Shown here: piece after piece, positions 1 to 9,560 of the stretch
Numbering within the stretch: the stretch's first letter is position 1
How the letters are laid out: the number at the start of each line of letters is the position of its first letter
Source of the DNA: Cupriavidus alkaliphilus
Lineage (GTDB): Bacteria; Pseudomonadota; Gammaproteobacteria; Burkholderiales; Burkholderiaceae
Direction: 5' to 3'
Assembly: GCF_900094595.1 (NCBI RefSeq)
Contig: NZ_FMAD01000011.1
Coordinates: 62,001-126,000 of the forward strand
DNA length: 64,000 nt
Notes under the pieces: generated by a model
Told to the model about the DNA's origin: nothing
The model's database searches: none
The model's input: the letters and a program-made list of their open reading frames with translations, nothing else
Program-made: the position numbers and the translations under genes

Positions 1-2646
1 CGCTACCTGGAATCGCTCAATGCGTACGCGCGTTCGATCGTGCAGCCCGCGGGCCGGCCCGAAGTCGATGCGGTCTACGGCATCCCGCCGACGGTGGCGA
101 TCGAGCAGCGGCTGTCGCGCGGCGGCCGCAAGAGCACGGTGGCGACCACCTCCGAGGTCTGGCACTTCCTGCGCCTGCTGTACGTCAAGCTGGGCATCCA
201 GCACTGCGTGCATGACGGCGCGCCGGTGACGTCGCAGAGTCCCGAGTCGATCGCCGCACAGCTGCTGCGCGACCATCGCGGCCAGCACGTGGGGCTGCTG
301 GCGCCGCTGGTGGTCAACCGCAAGGGGGTCTACACGGACCTGGCCAAGTGGGCCAAGGCGCGCGGCAATACGCACCTGCGCGTCGACGGAGAGTTCCTGC
401 CGGTGGACCCGTGGCCGCGGCTGGACCGCTTCCGCGAGCACACCATCGAGCTGCCCGTCGGCGACCTGGTGGTGTCGGCCGAGCACGAGGCCGAGTTGCG
501 CGCGCTGCTGGCGCAGACGCTGGAAGCCGGCAAGGGCGTGATGCACCTGCTGGCGCCGCTGGACGGCCTGGACCATGCCATGCACAACGGCGGCACCGCG
601 CACGTGGGCGAGGTCAAGGTATTCTCGACCAAGCGGGCCTGCCCGCAATGCGGCACCAGCTATCCGGAACTGGACCCGCGCATGTTCTCGTACAACAGCA
701 AGCACGGCTGGTGCGGCACCTGCGTCGGCACCGGGCTGGCGCTGACGCGCGAGCAGCGCGCGGCTTTCGACGACACCGTGCTGGCCGACGACAACCGCGG
801 CCGCGAGCAGAGCCTGCCGTCGGAAGAGCAGGAGCCCGAAGGCGTGGTCGACACGCCGTGCCCGGACTGCCACGGCACCCGCCTGAACCCGGTGGCGCGC
901 GCGGTGACGTTCGATGAAAACGCGATCGTCGACGTGGCGCAGTGGACCGTATCGGAGACCCGCCGCTGGGTCGATGGCCTGCGCCTGGCCGGGCGCGATG
1001 CCGAGATCGCGCGCGACGTGGTCAGCGAGATCGGCAGCCGCCTGCAGTTCCTGGAAGAAGTGGGGCTGGGCTACCTCAGCCTGGACCGTGCCGCGCCCAG
1101 CCTGTCCGGCGGCGAGGCGCAGCGCATCCGTCTGGCGGCACAGCTCGGCAGCAACCTGCAGGGCGTCTGCTACGTGCTGGACGAGCCCACCATCGGCCTG
1201 CATCCGCGCGACAACCAGATCCTGCTGGATGCGCTGCGCAAGCTGGGCGACAAGGGCAACACGCTGGTGGTGGTGGAGCATGACGAAGACACCATCCGCC
1301 GCGCCGACCACATCATCGACATCGGCCCGGGGGCCGGCAAGCGCGGCGGCACGCTGGTGGCGCAGGGCGGCGTGGCCGAACTGGCTGCGGCGACGGCTTC
1401 CACCACCGGCCAGTTCCTGGCCAATCCGATCGTCCATCCGCTGCAGGCGCGGCGCACGGTCAGGCCCGGCGCCGCGGGCAAGCCGGCGGATCCGCCGGAA
1501 TGGCTGACGGTGCACGGCGCGTCGCTGCACAACCTGCGCAATGTGACCGCGCGCCTGCCACTGTCGCGGCTGGTGGCGATCACGGGGGTGTCCGGCTCGG
1601 GCAAGTCGACGCTGGCGCGCGATGTGCTGATGACCAACCTGCTCGACGCGGTGGGCCGCTCGGTGCTGTCGTCGCCGGCGACCCGGCGTGCGCGCAATGC
1701 GGCGAAGGGTGACAACGGCGCGGGCAAGGCCACTGCCAGGAAGCCGCTCAACGTCCAGCACAACTGGCATGGCTGCGAAGCGATCACCGGCTGGGAATCG
1801 ATCGACCGCGTGCTGGAAGTGGACCAGACCCCGATTGGCAAGACCCCGCGCTCCTGCCCGGCGACCTATATCGGCGTGTGGGACACCATCCGCCGGCTGT
1901 TCGCCGATACGCTGGAAGCACGCGCGCGCGGCTACACCGCGTCGCGCTTCTCGTTCAACACCGGCGACGGGCGCTGCCCGGCGTGCGAAGGGCAGGGCGT
2001 GCGCACCATCGGCATGAGCTTCCTGCCGGACGTGAAGGTGCCGTGCGATGTCTGCCACGGGCAGCGCTTCAACCCCGAGACCCTGGCGGTGACCTGGCGT
2101 GGCAAGAATATCGGCGAAGTGCTGACCATGGAGATCGACGAGGCGGTGGAGTTCTTCTCGGCGATGTCGAACATTGCCCATCCGCTGCAGCTGATGAAGG
2201 ACGTGGGCCTGGGCTACCTGACGCTGGGCCAGCCGTCGCCGACGCTGTCGGGCGGCGAGGCGCAGCGCATCAAGCTGGTCACCGAACTGAGCAAGGTGCG
2301 GGACGACATCACGCGGCGGGGCCAGAAGGCGCCGCATACGCTGTACGTGCTGGACGAACCCACCGTGGGCCTGCACATGGCCGACGTGGCGCGCCTGATC
2401 CGCGTGCTGCACCGGCTCACCGACGGCGGCCACAGCGTGGTGGTGATCGAGCATGACCTCGACGTGATTGCCGAGGCCGACTGGATCATCGATCTCGGCC
2501 CGGAGGGCGGCGCGGGCGGCGGCACCATCGTCGGCGCGGCCGATCCCGAAGCGCTGGCGCGCAACCGCGCCAGCCATACGGGTGCGGCGCTGGTACCGGT
2601 GCTGGCGCGGGGCAACGCCGACGCGGGCAAGGTAAGTACCGCCTGA
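1..2646 (+). CDS. uvrA: UvrA-type excision-repair ATPase, 5' end outside window
   Basis: This is the C-terminal 881 residues of a UvrA-family DNA-damage recognition ATPase; the frame is open from base 1. The first visible residues ([12 protein letters not shown]) correspond to about residue 60-70 of ordinary UvrA, so the first Walker A is missing. Visible in order are a zinc-finger cysteine pair starting near nt 640 (CPQC), the first ABC signature and Walker B ([11 protein letters not shown], then [11 protein letters not shown]) near nt 1100-1200, the second Walker A (GVSGSGKST) near nt 1587, a second zinc module (CPACEGQG) near nt 1977, and the second signature and Walker B near nt 2250-2370. 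After the second Walker A there is a basic, Ala/Gly/Lys-rich linker not usual in housekeeping UvrA. It differs enough from standard UvrA to be a second copy; whether it is half of a double-length UvrA depends on upstream sequence. The stop is followed by a strong hairpin. Confidence 0.9.
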   Translation, partial: RYLESLNAYARSIVQPAGRPEVDAVYGIPPTVAIEQRLSRGGRKSTVATTSEVWHFLRLLYVKLGIQHCVHDGAPVTSQSPESIAAQLLRDHRGQHVGLLAPLVVNRKGVYTDLAKWAKARGNTHLRVDGEFLPVDPWPRLDRFREHTIELPVGDLVVSAEHEAELRALLAQTLEAGKGVMHLLAPLDGLDHAMHNGGTAHVGEVKVFSTKRACPQCGTSYPELDPRMFSYNSKHGWCGTCVGTGLALTREQRAAFDDTVLADDNRGREQSLPSEEQEPEGVVDTPCPDCHGTRLNPVARAVTFDENAIVDVAQWTVSETRRWVDGLRLAGRDAEIARDVVSEIGSRLQFLEEVGLGYLSLDRAAPSLSGGEAQRIRLAAQLGSNLQGVCYVLDEPTIGLHPRDNQILLDALRKLGDKGNTLVVVEHDEDTIRRADHIIDIGPGAGKRGGTLVAQGGVAELAAATASTTGQFLANPIVHPLQARRTVRPGAAGKPADPPEWLTVHGASLHNLRNVTARLPLSRLVAITGVSGSGKSTLARDVLMTNLLDAVGRSVLSSPATRRARNAAKGDNGAGKATARKPLNVQHNWHGCEAITGWESIDRVLEVDQTPIGKTPRSCPATYIGVWDTIRRLFADTLEARARGYTASRFSFNTGDGRCPACEGQGVRTIGMSFLPDVKVPCDVCHGQRFNPETLAVTWRGKNIGEVLTMEIDEAVEFFSAMSNIAHPLQLMKDVGLGYLTLGQPSPTLSGGEAQRIKLVTELSKVRDDITRRGQKAPHTLYVLDEPTVGLHMADVARLIRVLHRLTDGGHSVVVIEHDLDVIAEADWIIDLGPEGGAGGGTIVGAADPEALARNRASHTGAALVPVLARGNADAGKVSTA

Positions 2647-2663
2647 GGCCGGCGTGCGGCGGC

Positions 2664-2691
2664 GCGAAAGGCGTACGGGCACGCCTTTCGC
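2664..2691 (+). terminator. Stem-loop after uvrA-like gene
   Basis: A perfect 11-bp stem (GCGAAAGGCGT paired with ACGCCTTTCGC) with a 6-nt loop begins 17 nt after the uvrA-like stop. Only a weak T-run follows, so this is a probable but not classical intrinsic terminator. Confidence 0.6.
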
Positions 2692-2738
2692 TTGCCCATG
2701 GTTACTGGCGCGCACATCGCGCCCCAATGGAGGTAACC

Positions 2739-3104
2739 ATGAAGCATATCCGCACCAGCCGACTCCTCGCTGCCATCGCCGTGGCCGCGGTCGCCATCCC
2801 CGCCATGGCGCAGACGCCGGGTACGCCGCGCGGCTCCTACGACCCGTATTCGCAGGGCGCGCGCAGCACCGACAAATTCGATCCTTATTCCCAGGGCGCC
2901 AACGCGCCAACGCGTACTGACCTGGCCCCGACGGCACCGGCCACCGCGCCCGAGGCACAGCCGTCGACCATGCCGGCGCAGCCTGGCATGCCTGGCACCA
3001 CCATGCAGCGCACGCCGGACCCGTATATGGAAGGCGCCCGCTGGGAAAGCCCTGACCTGGGCCGCCGCACCGGCAAGCCCAACCAGTTCCTCGACGGGGC
3101 CTGA
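2739..3104 (+). CDS. Small secreted protein with DPYSQGA repeats
   Basis: 121 residues. The ATG at 2739 is chosen because GGAGGT lies 4-5 nt before it; another ATG at 2727 has no ribosome site. The N-terminus is a clear signal peptide: basic MKHIRTSRL, a hydrophobic Ala/Val core and an AMA cleavage site near residue 23. The mature part is Pro/Ala/Thr-rich and repeats DPYSQGA twice, with a third variant (DPYMEGA). No catalytic domain is visible. It is probably periplasmic or exported. Function unknown; it sits beside BON-domain envelope-stress genes. Confidence 0.7.
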   Translation: MKHIRTSRLLAAIAVAAVAIPAMAQTPGTPRGSYDPYSQGARSTDKFDPYSQGANAPTRTDLAPTAPATAPEAQPSTMPAQPGMPGTTMQRTPDPYMEGARWESPDLGRRTGKPNQFLDGA

Positions 3105-3133
3105 GCATCTCCAACCGCTCATCGAGACCGGCC

Positions 3134-4021
3134 ATGCGAATGCAACCGGACTTACCGTCCCTTGTAAATCCTGCCCACGCGCGTGAGCCCGACGATACCC
3201 GTGTCGTGGCCGAGGCCTCGGCGGCGCTGCACTGCCCGCCGACGCGCGCGGCGGGCCTGGCCCAGATGACAGTAGTCAGCTACAACATCCACCGCGCCGT
3301 CGGCACCGATCGCCGCTACCGCCCGGACCGGATCGCCGCGGTGCTGGAGGAACTCGATGCCGATATCGTGGCGCTGCAGGAGGTGGAATCGGGCAGCAGC
3401 AACGACCATACGCTGGAATATCTTGCCGGACATACCGGCATGCATGTGGTGTCGGGCTTTACGCGGGTGCGCGGCAGCGCCGACTACGGCAATGCGCTGC
3501 TGACGCGCTTCGCACCCGAGGCCGTGAACCAGATCGACCTGACCGTCAAGGGCTGCGAGCCGCGCGGCGCCATCGACGCGACCGTGGCGTGCACGGCTTC
3601 CGGCTGCGCCAATCCGCTGCGCGTGATCGCCACGCACCTGGGCCTGCGCCCGGGCGAGCGCCGCCACCAGGTGCAGCAGTTGCTCAACTACGTCGCCACC
3701 GCGCCGCCGTTGCCGACCATCCTGCTGGGCGACGTCAACGAATGGTTCTTGTGGGGCCGGCCGCTGCGCTGGCTGCACGCCTATTTCGAACACACGCCGC
3801 ACACGGCGACCTTTCCGTCGCGGCTGCCATTGTTTGCGCTCGACCGCATCTGGGTGTCGCCGCGCGCGCACCTGGTGTCGGTGGCAAGCCACCGCTCGCC
3901 GCTGGCGCGCGTGGCCTCGGACCACCTGCCGCTGGTGGCCTGTTTCGAGGTGCCGGAAGGCGGGTGGAATGAGCGGCGTACCACTGCGCACGCGAAGGAG
4001 GATTTCAATGAAACACCGTGA
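3134..4021 (+). CDS. Endonuclease/exonuclease/phosphatase-family protein
   Basis: 295 residues. The fold of DNase I, exonuclease III and sphingomyelinases is recognised from VVSYNIHRAVG (residues 47-57, metal and phosphate site), ALQEVE (catalytic Glu, about residue 80), GDVNEW (about residue 202) and SDHLPLV (C-terminal Asp-His). The conserved domain starts only at residue 45, where another ATG lies (3266), so the first 44 residues may be untranslated. There is no obvious signal peptide. Substrate is unknown: nucleic acid, phospholipid and sugar phosphate are all possible. The 3' end overlaps the next gene by 14 nt, implying co-transcription with the BON-domain gene. Confidence 0.75.
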   Translation: MRMQPDLPSLVNPAHAREPDDTRVVAEASAALHCPPTRAAGLAQMTVVSYNIHRAVGTDRRYRPDRIAAVLEELDADIVALQEVESGSSNDHTLEYLAGHTGMHVVSGFTRVRGSADYGNALLTRFAPEAVNQIDLTVKGCEPRGAIDATVACTASGCANPLRVIATHLGLRPGERRHQVQQLLNYVATAPPLPTILLGDVNEWFLWGRPLRWLHAYFEHTPHTATFPSRLPLFALDRIWVSPRAHLVSVASHRSPLARVASDHLPLVACFEVPEGGWNERRTTAHAKEDFNETP

Positions 4022-4682
4022 CGATGAATACCTGCGCAGGCGCCCCGATCACCAGTACGGCAGCAGCGACCAGGGTTATAGCGGCATCCCCGCGCAGGCG
4101 CACAACCGCAGGCAGCGCAACCTGACCGCGGGCCGCTATGGCAATACCGCCGAACGCCTGCCGCGCGATGACACCCGTCCGTTCGAAGGCACGGAGGAAG
4201 GCTGGTACGGCCGGGAGGTCGAATCCTCGCGCTGGGGGCCCGCAACCGAGCCCTGGGACGAAGTCCGCTATGAAGACGAATGGTCGCGCCGCCGCGTGCC
4301 GTATGGCGCAGAGCGGTGGGAGGGCCGGCGCGACTGGTATGGCGGGCCGGCCGGCGCCCCGTACGGCAGCGGGGGCGGCTACGGCGCTGACGACTGGGAC
4401 GTGCCGGCGTACCGGGGCTACCGCCGCGGCGGCCCGAAGAACTACCGCCGTGGCGACGACCGTATCCACGATGAAGTCTGCGACCGGCTCGCGCATGCGC
4501 AGGAGCTCGATGTCAGCGAAGTCACGGTGCGGGTGCAGGACGGCCTGGTGACGCTGGAAGGGCACGTCGGCGACCGCCGCAGCAAATACGACATCGAAGA
4601 AATCACCGAACGCGTGTTCGGCGTGCAGGACGTGATCAACCACATCCGGGTGCGGCCCTACGGCATCCTGGCGTCCGAATGA
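4008..4682 (+). CDS. BON-domain protein, long N-terminal low-complexity region
   Basis: 224 residues, starting at an ATG with AGGAG 7-8 nt upstream, inside the end of the preceding gene. Residues 1-145 are rich in Arg, Gly, Tyr and charged residues, with no predicted fold that I recognise. The C-terminal 75 residues are a BON domain, with the typical VTLEGHVGDRR core and a closing VFGVQDVINHI strand-helix. BON domains bind phospholipid or act in envelope stress. No signal peptide is visible, so location is uncertain. The BON part is clearly paralogous to the protein at 32407-32964. Confidence 0.8.
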   Translation: MKHRDDEYLRRRPDHQYGSSDQGYSGIPAQAHNRRQRNLTAGRYGNTAERLPRDDTRPFEGTEEGWYGREVESSRWGPATEPWDEVRYEDEWSRRRVPYGAERWEGRRDWYGGPAGAPYGSGGGYGADDWDVPAYRGYRRGGPKNYRRGDDRIHDEVCDRLAHAQELDVSEVTVRVQDGLVTLEGHVGDRRSKYDIEEITERVFGVQDVINHIRVRPYGILASE

Positions 4683-4685
4683 ACA

Positions 4686-4714
4686 GGGCGGCTCCGTAGC
4701 CTCCGGAGCCGCCC
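4686..4714 (+). terminator. Stem-loop after BON gene
   Basis: An 11-bp perfect stem (GGGCGGCTCCG with CGGAGCCGCCC) and a 7-nt loop start 3 nt after the BON stop codon. The gene on the other side is convergent, so it may serve both directions. Confidence 0.7.
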
Positions 4715-4752
4715 GGCTTGTGGTTTTGCGAAGCCGCGCTGCGGCCGCCGGG

Positions 4753-5151
4753 TTAATCCACCCGGGGCGGACGCGGCGGATTCTCTTCCCGGTCGTCGGT
4801 GCGGTCGGCCTTGTCGACCGGCACGTCGCTTGGCAGTGCCTCGGCGGCGCGCACCACTTCATCGGCGATCTCTTCCTCGGGGGTTTCCTCTTCCTCGGGG
4901 CTGTGCGCGTCCTCGTCACGCTGCGCGAGTTCGTCCTCGATATCGTTGGTTTCCTGGTCGAGGTCCGGGTCCAGCGTGCTGGGGATGTTGCCTGCCTCGG
5001 CGCGCGCCGCACCGGTGGCCGTGTTCTGGCGCGAACGGCCGCGGCCCGAGGCGGCTTGCGCGCCTTCGCGCCGGCCCGCTGACGGGCTGCCCACGCGGTC
5101 GGTGCGGGTGCCGGCATGCCGGGTGGGGCCGGTACGTACGGTCTTGCTCAT
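4753..5151 (-). CDS. Acidic low-complexity hypothetical protein
   Basis: 132 residues. Two ATGs are adjacent; the second is chosen because GGAGG lies 4 nt before it. The N-terminal half is basic (many Arg, Gly, Ser) and the C-terminal half strongly acidic, with runs such as EEEETPEEEIADEV. This reads as an intrinsically disordered soluble protein. No family recognised. It lies just downstream of another small charged protein on the same strand, suggesting one transcript. Confidence 0.55.
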   Translation of the reverse strand: MSKTVRTGPTRHAGTRTDRVGSPSAGRREGAQAASGRGRSRQNTATGAARAEAGNIPSTLDPDLDQETNDIEDELAQRDEDAHSPEEEETPEEEIADEVVRAAEALPSDVPVDKADRTDDREENPPRPPRVD

Positions 5152-5193
5152 CATGCCTCCTGTTCGGATGGGTGCAAGGCGGGTCGCCGAGGT

Positions 5194-5424
5194 TCAGTAG
5201 TTCTCGACCGGCGGCTCGCTTTCCTCGGGCTTGCCGCCGGGGCGCTTGACCGAGGGCGGCTCGCCGTTCTCGTCGGGGATGTCGTGCTCGCGCTCGACAT
5301 CGTGGCGCCGGTCGCGTCCCGGCTTGCCGCGTTCGTGCTCGGTGTCGGGGCCGCCCTTGTGCGGGTCGCGGGGCTCGCTGCGGCGACGGGTGGTGTCGTG
5401 GTCGGGCTGGCGATGGGTGCTCAT
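5194..5424 (-). CDS. Small highly charged hypothetical protein
   Basis: 76 residues from the ATG that has GGAG 5 nt upstream; an in-frame GTG one codon earlier is less likely. Composition is dominated by Arg, Asp, Glu, His, Pro and Gly with almost no hydrophobic residues, so it should be disordered. No family recognised. It lies between a BON protein and another disordered protein on the same strand; the three may form one stress-related operon. Confidence 0.55.
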   Translation of the reverse strand: MSTHRQPDHDTTRRRSEPRDPHKGGPDTEHERGKPGRDRRHDVEREHDIPDENGEPPSVKRPGGKPEESEPPVENY

Positions 5425-5472
5425 CACGTCTCCATCATGTTGGCATGGCGCTGCCGGTCAGGCGACAGCTCG

Positions 5473-5844
5473 TCAATCGGTGCCGGCGCGCAGTTCATCC
5501 GAAACCGCGCTGACGCCGCGTACGGAACGGGCCAGTTCCATGGCCATCGTACGCTGTTTGTCGTCGCGCACGGTGCCTTCGAGCTTGACCACGCCGTCGG
5601 TGGTCGACACCCGGATCTTGCTCGGATCGAGCGTACGCGCGTTGGCCAGGCGCGCCTGCACCTCGGCAGTGATGGTACGGTCGCTGGTGGCGGCCGTGTC
5701 GCGCGGCGCCGCGGTGCGGCCGGTGGAAGACGGCGCGGCGGGCGCGTCGGTCGGTGCCGCGATGCCCGGCCCGGAGGCCGCCATGGCCAGCACGGCCAGC
5801 GGCAACGCCAGCGCGGCGATGCGGAAGCGGTAGCGTGCTGTCAT
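5473..5844 (-). CDS. Periplasmic BON-domain protein
   Basis: 123 residues, ATG with AGGAGGG just upstream. Residues 1-30 form a signal peptide (basic start, hydrophobic Ala/Leu core, GIAA end). After an Ala/Pro/Thr linker comes one BON domain (about residues 52-123) with the TDGVVKLEGTVRD core. It resembles the OsmY type of periplasmic stress proteins but has one BON domain where OsmY has two. It leads the minus-strand group 5844 to 4753. An 11-bp inverted repeat shared with other stress genes lies 181 nt upstream. Confidence 0.8.
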   Translation of the reverse strand: MTARYRFRIAALALPLAVLAMAASGPGIAAPTDAPAAPSSTGRTAAPRDTAATSDRTITAEVQARLANARTLDPSKIRVSTTDGVVKLEGTVRDDKQRTMAMELARSVRGVSAVSDELRAGTD

Positions 5845-6313
5845 AGGGCCCTCCTGTACATGCTGGCGGGCCTGCGGTTCAGCCCGCACCTGCAATTTGC
5901 CTGCAAGCTCCGTTCCCGCCTGGCCACTGGCGCAGGCACTGCCACCAGCCGGCCGATGCTGCGCCACGGCGCGGGCTGTGCGCCATGCGGCAGAGCCGCC
6001 GGCGCGGCGTGGTGCCGCATGCGCCGTAGTTTTTACCGGCGCTGCAGAAACTGCATGGCGCGCGGGGCTGAGCCGGCGCAGGGCGCCGGCGGCGCTGCGC
6101 GGGGCTGTGGCGCGGCGGCTGGCGTGCCGCTTGCGTTCCGTCCTGTGCTGGCGTGCGGTCCTGTCTATAGTGAAGGAGATGCTGGCAACAACTGGCGTGC
6201 GGCAGGTGCCGGCGAGCACCCGTAACGCCGGCCTTCGCGCCGCGGCCCAGCTTGCGGCCGTGTGCTGCCGGGCTCGACAGCGCGGGGGAGCGTATAGCCG
6301 TTGCGAGGAAGCT
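5845..6313. promoter_or_regulatory. 469-nt divergent intergenic region
   Basis: No credible gene. It separates the minus-strand BON gene from the plus-strand unknown gene and must hold both promoters, but I could not place convincing -35/-10 pairs. TATAGT at 6166 is a possible -10 without a good -35. The only clear signal is the inverted repeat at 6026-6036. Confidence 0.5.
6026..6036. promoter_or_regulatory. GYANYTTYTRC motif, copy A
   Basis: GTAGTTTTTAC, an AT-rich inverted repeat (GTA...TAC) in very GC-rich surroundings. One of six related copies in intergenic gaps; see findings. It lies 181 nt before the BON gene start. Confidence 0.35.
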
Positions 6314-6892
6314 ATGAACCTAGCCAGCATTCTGTCCGCCGTGGTCCTGGCGTCGTCGGTATCGGTGTCGTCGGCACCGGTCGAGCGCCAGCTGCTTGCG
6401 ATCACGCCTTCGGACTTCGCCCAGCGCTTCAACACCGTCGCACAGGACACCGGTTCCGGCCTGGCCCTGCCCAGCTTCAAGGTCAAGCCGGGATGGCACC
6501 GCGCCGCGCCCAGTGCGGGGGTGTCGGTGCTGGTGCGCGCCAGCCGCGCCGGCTATGCCATTGATGAAGTGGTGGTGGTGTGCCGCGAGGTCGAACGCTG
6601 CTTCCTGACCATCTGCACCGCCGCCCTTGCCATCGACGACAGCGTCAATCCGATGCTGCTGCAGCGCTTTATCGTGGCGCGCATTGCCACCGAACTCGGC
6701 GAGGTCGGCCTGGTGATGTCGGGGCTCGCGTACATCGTGGTCACGCCCAAGGAAGACGACTACGTGGCCGTGGTGATCCGGCCCTACCTGCCGCAGGAAC
6801 GCAGCGCCTCGCCGACCCAGGCCTCGCGCGGGCCGTTCGCGCCGGTCGTATGGCCGGTCGTATGGCAGCCGGCGGCGCCGCCGCACTCGTGA
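6314..6892 (+). CDS. Hypothetical protein with hydrophobic N-terminus
   Basis: 192 residues from the ATG at 6314 (AGGAAGCT upstream). Residues 1-22 are hydrophobic with a Ser/Ala-rich end and could be a signal sequence. The rest is a compact alpha/beta-looking domain, with CREVERCFLTICT near residue 100 and a conserved-looking PKEDDYVAVVIRPYLPQ near 155. I do not recognise the family. Its stop is 10 nt from the convergent treY stop, with no terminator between them. Confidence 0.6.
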   Translation: MNLASILSAVVLASSVSVSSAPVERQLLAITPSDFAQRFNTVAQDTGSGLALPSFKVKPGWHRAAPSAGVSVLVRASRAGYAIDEVVVVCREVERCFLTICTAALAIDDSVNPMLLQRFIVARIATELGEVGLVMSGLAYIVVTPKEDDYVAVVIRPYLPQERSASPTQASRGPFAPVVWPVVWQPAAPPHS

Positions 6893-6902
6893 GCCTGGCG
6901 CG

Positions 6903-9560
6903 TCAGGGCTCGCGCAGCAGCAGCGCGACCGGCAGGCCGCCCAGCACTTCGCGCAGCCGCAGGCGGCCCATGGGTGCGTCGATGACATGGCCGGTCAGGG
7001 CATCGGTCCAGCGGCTCGGTTGCGGCGCACCGACGTTGAGCGTGGTATCGCCCCAGGCCGATTGGGGAATGCGCGGCAGGGCGGGGTCGACGCGCGCGGC
7101 GGCAAGCCGGGTCACCACGGTGATGGCCTGGCGCCCGTCGGCGCTGCGCGCGAACGCCAGCACCTGCGGCACCAGCGTCCCCTGCGCGGCGAGCATGCTG
7201 TATTGGCCATCGGCGAACAGCGCCGCATGCGCGCGGCGCACCGCCAGCACCTGGCGCACCAGCTGCTGCTTGATGCGGCCGTCGCGCCAGTGCGCCAGCC
7301 AGTGCGCCCAGCCCGCGCTGCAGCTCAGGCGCGCCTGCAGCCGGGCGTAGTCAGGCGGGCGCCGGTTGTCGGGATCGACCAGGCTCAGGTCCCAGCCTTC
7401 GCAGCCCTGGTAGCGGTCGGGAATGCCGGGCGCGGTGAGCTGCACCAGCACCTGCGCCAGGCTGTTGAGCGCCCCGGCCGCGGCAATGCGCTGCGCGAAC
7501 TGGCCGATCTGCGCCAGCACACTGCCGGCTCCGCCCGCGGCGAGGCCGCGCAGCCATGCCTCGCATGCGGCTTCGTAGTCGGTGTCGGGGCAGGTCCAGT
7601 TGCCATGGCGCTTGGCTTCGCGGATGGCCTTGCGCTGCCACGCACCCACGCGCTCCAGCAAGGGCTGCGCGGCGCCGGCATCGTCGGCAAGGCTCAGGTC
7701 TTCCATCGGCCAGGCGCCGACCAGGGTCTGGTACAGCATCAGCCGGTCGCCCGGGTCCGGCGTTTGCGGCAAGGTCGCCAGCAGCCCGGCCGACGCAGCC
7801 TCCCATGCCGCCACGGCATCGGCCCATGCGCGCGGCACCTCGCTCAGCACCGCCAGGCGCATGCGCGCGTCTTCGCCGCGCTTGTGGTCGTGGGTAGCCG
7901 TGGCGAGCATGGCATGGGGACAGGCCAGCCGCCGCGCCGCCATGCGGGCGTGGAACTGCGCCGGCGGCATCGCCAGCCGGGCCGGATCGCTGCCCACTTC
8001 GTTGCGCGACAGCAGCCGCCCGTAGCGGTAGAAGGCGGTGTCCTCGCCGGCCTTCGCTGCCAGTGCTGGCATCAGTTGCTGCAGCCGTCGGCGCAGTGCG
8101 CCGGTTTCGCTGTCGGCTGGCGCGGCGGTGCGCAGGCAGCCGCCGATAAAGGCCAGCGCCACCGCTTCGTCGGGCGCCAGGCCGGCGCGCGCGGCCAGCA
8201 TGGCTTGTTCGAGCATGGCGTCATCGGCATGCGCCGCGGCCGCATCGCGTTCGGCCGGACGCGCGTCGAAGTAGCTGCGATACACCGGCACCGCGGCCAT
8301 CAGCGCGGCCAGCGCGCGCCGCAGCGCCGCCCGGGTCAGGTCGCGCGTGCCGGGCTCCTGCTCGGCGCAGTCGCGCAGGCAGGCGGCGGCGCCTTCGAAT
8401 TCCGTCACCAGGTGCCGCTCCAGCAGCTGGCGCCGCGCGGCCTCGACATGCTCGGGAAAGCCGCGCGCATCGCCGCTGACCGTCGCCCACAGCGCCTCCA
8501 GCGGTGCCTCGCCGTCGCCGTCATGCAGCACCGCGGCGACCTCGTCCATGAAGTCATAGCCGGTGGTGCCATGCACCTGCCAGTCCGGCGCCAGGCGCTC
8601 GCGCGGGCCCAGGATCTTCTCGACCACCATCCACGGACGCTCCAGCCGCAGCGTGGGCGGGCGCGCGGCGGCATGGCGGTCCAGTTCGGCGCGCAGCCGG
8701 CGGCAGTAACCGGCGGGATCGGCCAGGCCGTCGACGTGGTCGACGCGCACCCCGTCGATCCAGCCTTCGCGCAGCAGCCGCAGGACCAGCGCATGGACCG
8801 CATCGAACACCCGCTCGTCCTCCTCGCGCACGCCGACCAGGTCGCTGATCTCGAAGAAGCGGCGCCAGTTCTGCGCGGCGGCGGCGGTGCGCCACCAGGC
8901 CAGCCGGTAGTGCTGGCGTTCCAGCAAGGCATGCAGCCGGCCGCGGCCGTCGGCATGCGTGGCGTCGTACCAGGCCGGGCCGTCGCGCTCGGCCTCGGCA
9001 TCGACGCTGCCCGGCGCCAGCGGCAGCGTGTGGTCGAAATAGCGCAGGTGGGCGGGCGCATCGTCGCTGGCCGGGACCCAGCGCAGCTCGCCGGCCACCA
9101 CGGTGTCCCAGTACGACTGCCCCAGGATCGGCAGCAGCACCTTGCCGTGCAGCGCCGGGTCGCGCGGGGTCCAGTCGATGTCGAAGGTAGCCGCGCAAGG
9201 GCTGCCGCGGCCATGCGCCAGCACATCGCGCCACCAGCCGTTGTGGGTGGGGTCGGCTGCCATATGGTTGGGCACGATGTCGACGATCAGGCCGAGGCCG
9301 GCGTCGCGGGCGCGCGCGGCCAGCGCTTTCAGGCCGGGCTCGCCGCCCAGCTCGGCGCGCACCGCGGTGAAGTCGGTGACGTCATAGCCATGGGTGGAGC
9401 CGGGCCGCGCGCCGCAAATGGGCGACAGGTACAGGTGGCTGACGCCCAGCGCGGCGTAGTAGCCGACCACGGCTGCGGCATCGGCAAAGGTGAAGCCCCC
9501 GTGCAGCTGCAGCCGGGCGGTTGCGCGCGGCAGCGCTTGCGGCGCGCCGTCAGGCATCAT
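6903..9560 (-). CDS. treY: Maltooligosyl trehalose synthase TreY
   Basis: 885 residues. It isomerises the reducing-end bond of maltodextrins to give maltooligosyl trehalose, the first step of TreYZ trehalose release in the cytoplasm. It is a GH13-type barrel with family-specific insertions: YLSPICGARPGSTHGYD near residue 45, IVDIVPNHMAAD near 93, GVRVDHVDGLADP with nucleophile D274, and MVVEKIL with acid/base E314. Length fits the family (700-950). Start: the ATG at 9560 overlaps the treZ stop (ATGA), so translation is coupled to treZ. It is the last gene of the glycogen/trehalose cluster. Confidence 0.95.
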   Translation of the reverse strand: MMPDGAPQALPRATARLQLHGGFTFADAAAVVGYYAALGVSHLYLSPICGARPGSTHGYDVTDFTAVRAELGGEPGLKALAARARDAGLGLIVDIVPNHMAADPTHNGWWRDVLAHGRGSPCAATFDIDWTPRDPALHGKVLLPILGQSYWDTVVAGELRWVPASDDAPAHLRYFDHTLPLAPGSVDAEAERDGPAWYDATHADGRGRLHALLERQHYRLAWWRTAAAAQNWRRFFEISDLVGVREEDERVFDAVHALVLRLLREGWIDGVRVDHVDGLADPAGYCRRLRAELDRHAAARPPTLRLERPWMVVEKILGPRERLAPDWQVHGTTGYDFMDEVAAVLHDGDGEAPLEALWATVSGDARGFPEHVEAARRQLLERHLVTEFEGAAACLRDCAEQEPGTRDLTRAALRRALAALMAAVPVYRSYFDARPAERDAAAAHADDAMLEQAMLAARAGLAPDEAVALAFIGGCLRTAAPADSETGALRRRLQQLMPALAAKAGEDTAFYRYGRLLSRNEVGSDPARLAMPPAQFHARMAARRLACPHAMLATATHDHKRGEDARMRLAVLSEVPRAWADAVAAWEAASAGLLATLPQTPDPGDRLMLYQTLVGAWPMEDLSLADDAGAAQPLLERVGAWQRKAIREAKRHGNWTCPDTDYEAACEAWLRGLAAGGAGSVLAQIGQFAQRIAAAGALNSLAQVLVQLTAPGIPDRYQGCEGWDLSLVDPDNRRPPDYARLQARLSCSAGWAHWLAHWRDGRIKQQLVRQVLAVRRAHAALFADGQYSMLAAQGTLVPQVLAFARSADGRQAITVVTRLAAARVDPALPRIPQSAWGDTTLNVGAPQPSRWTDALTGHVIDAPMGRLRLREVLGGLPVALLLREP

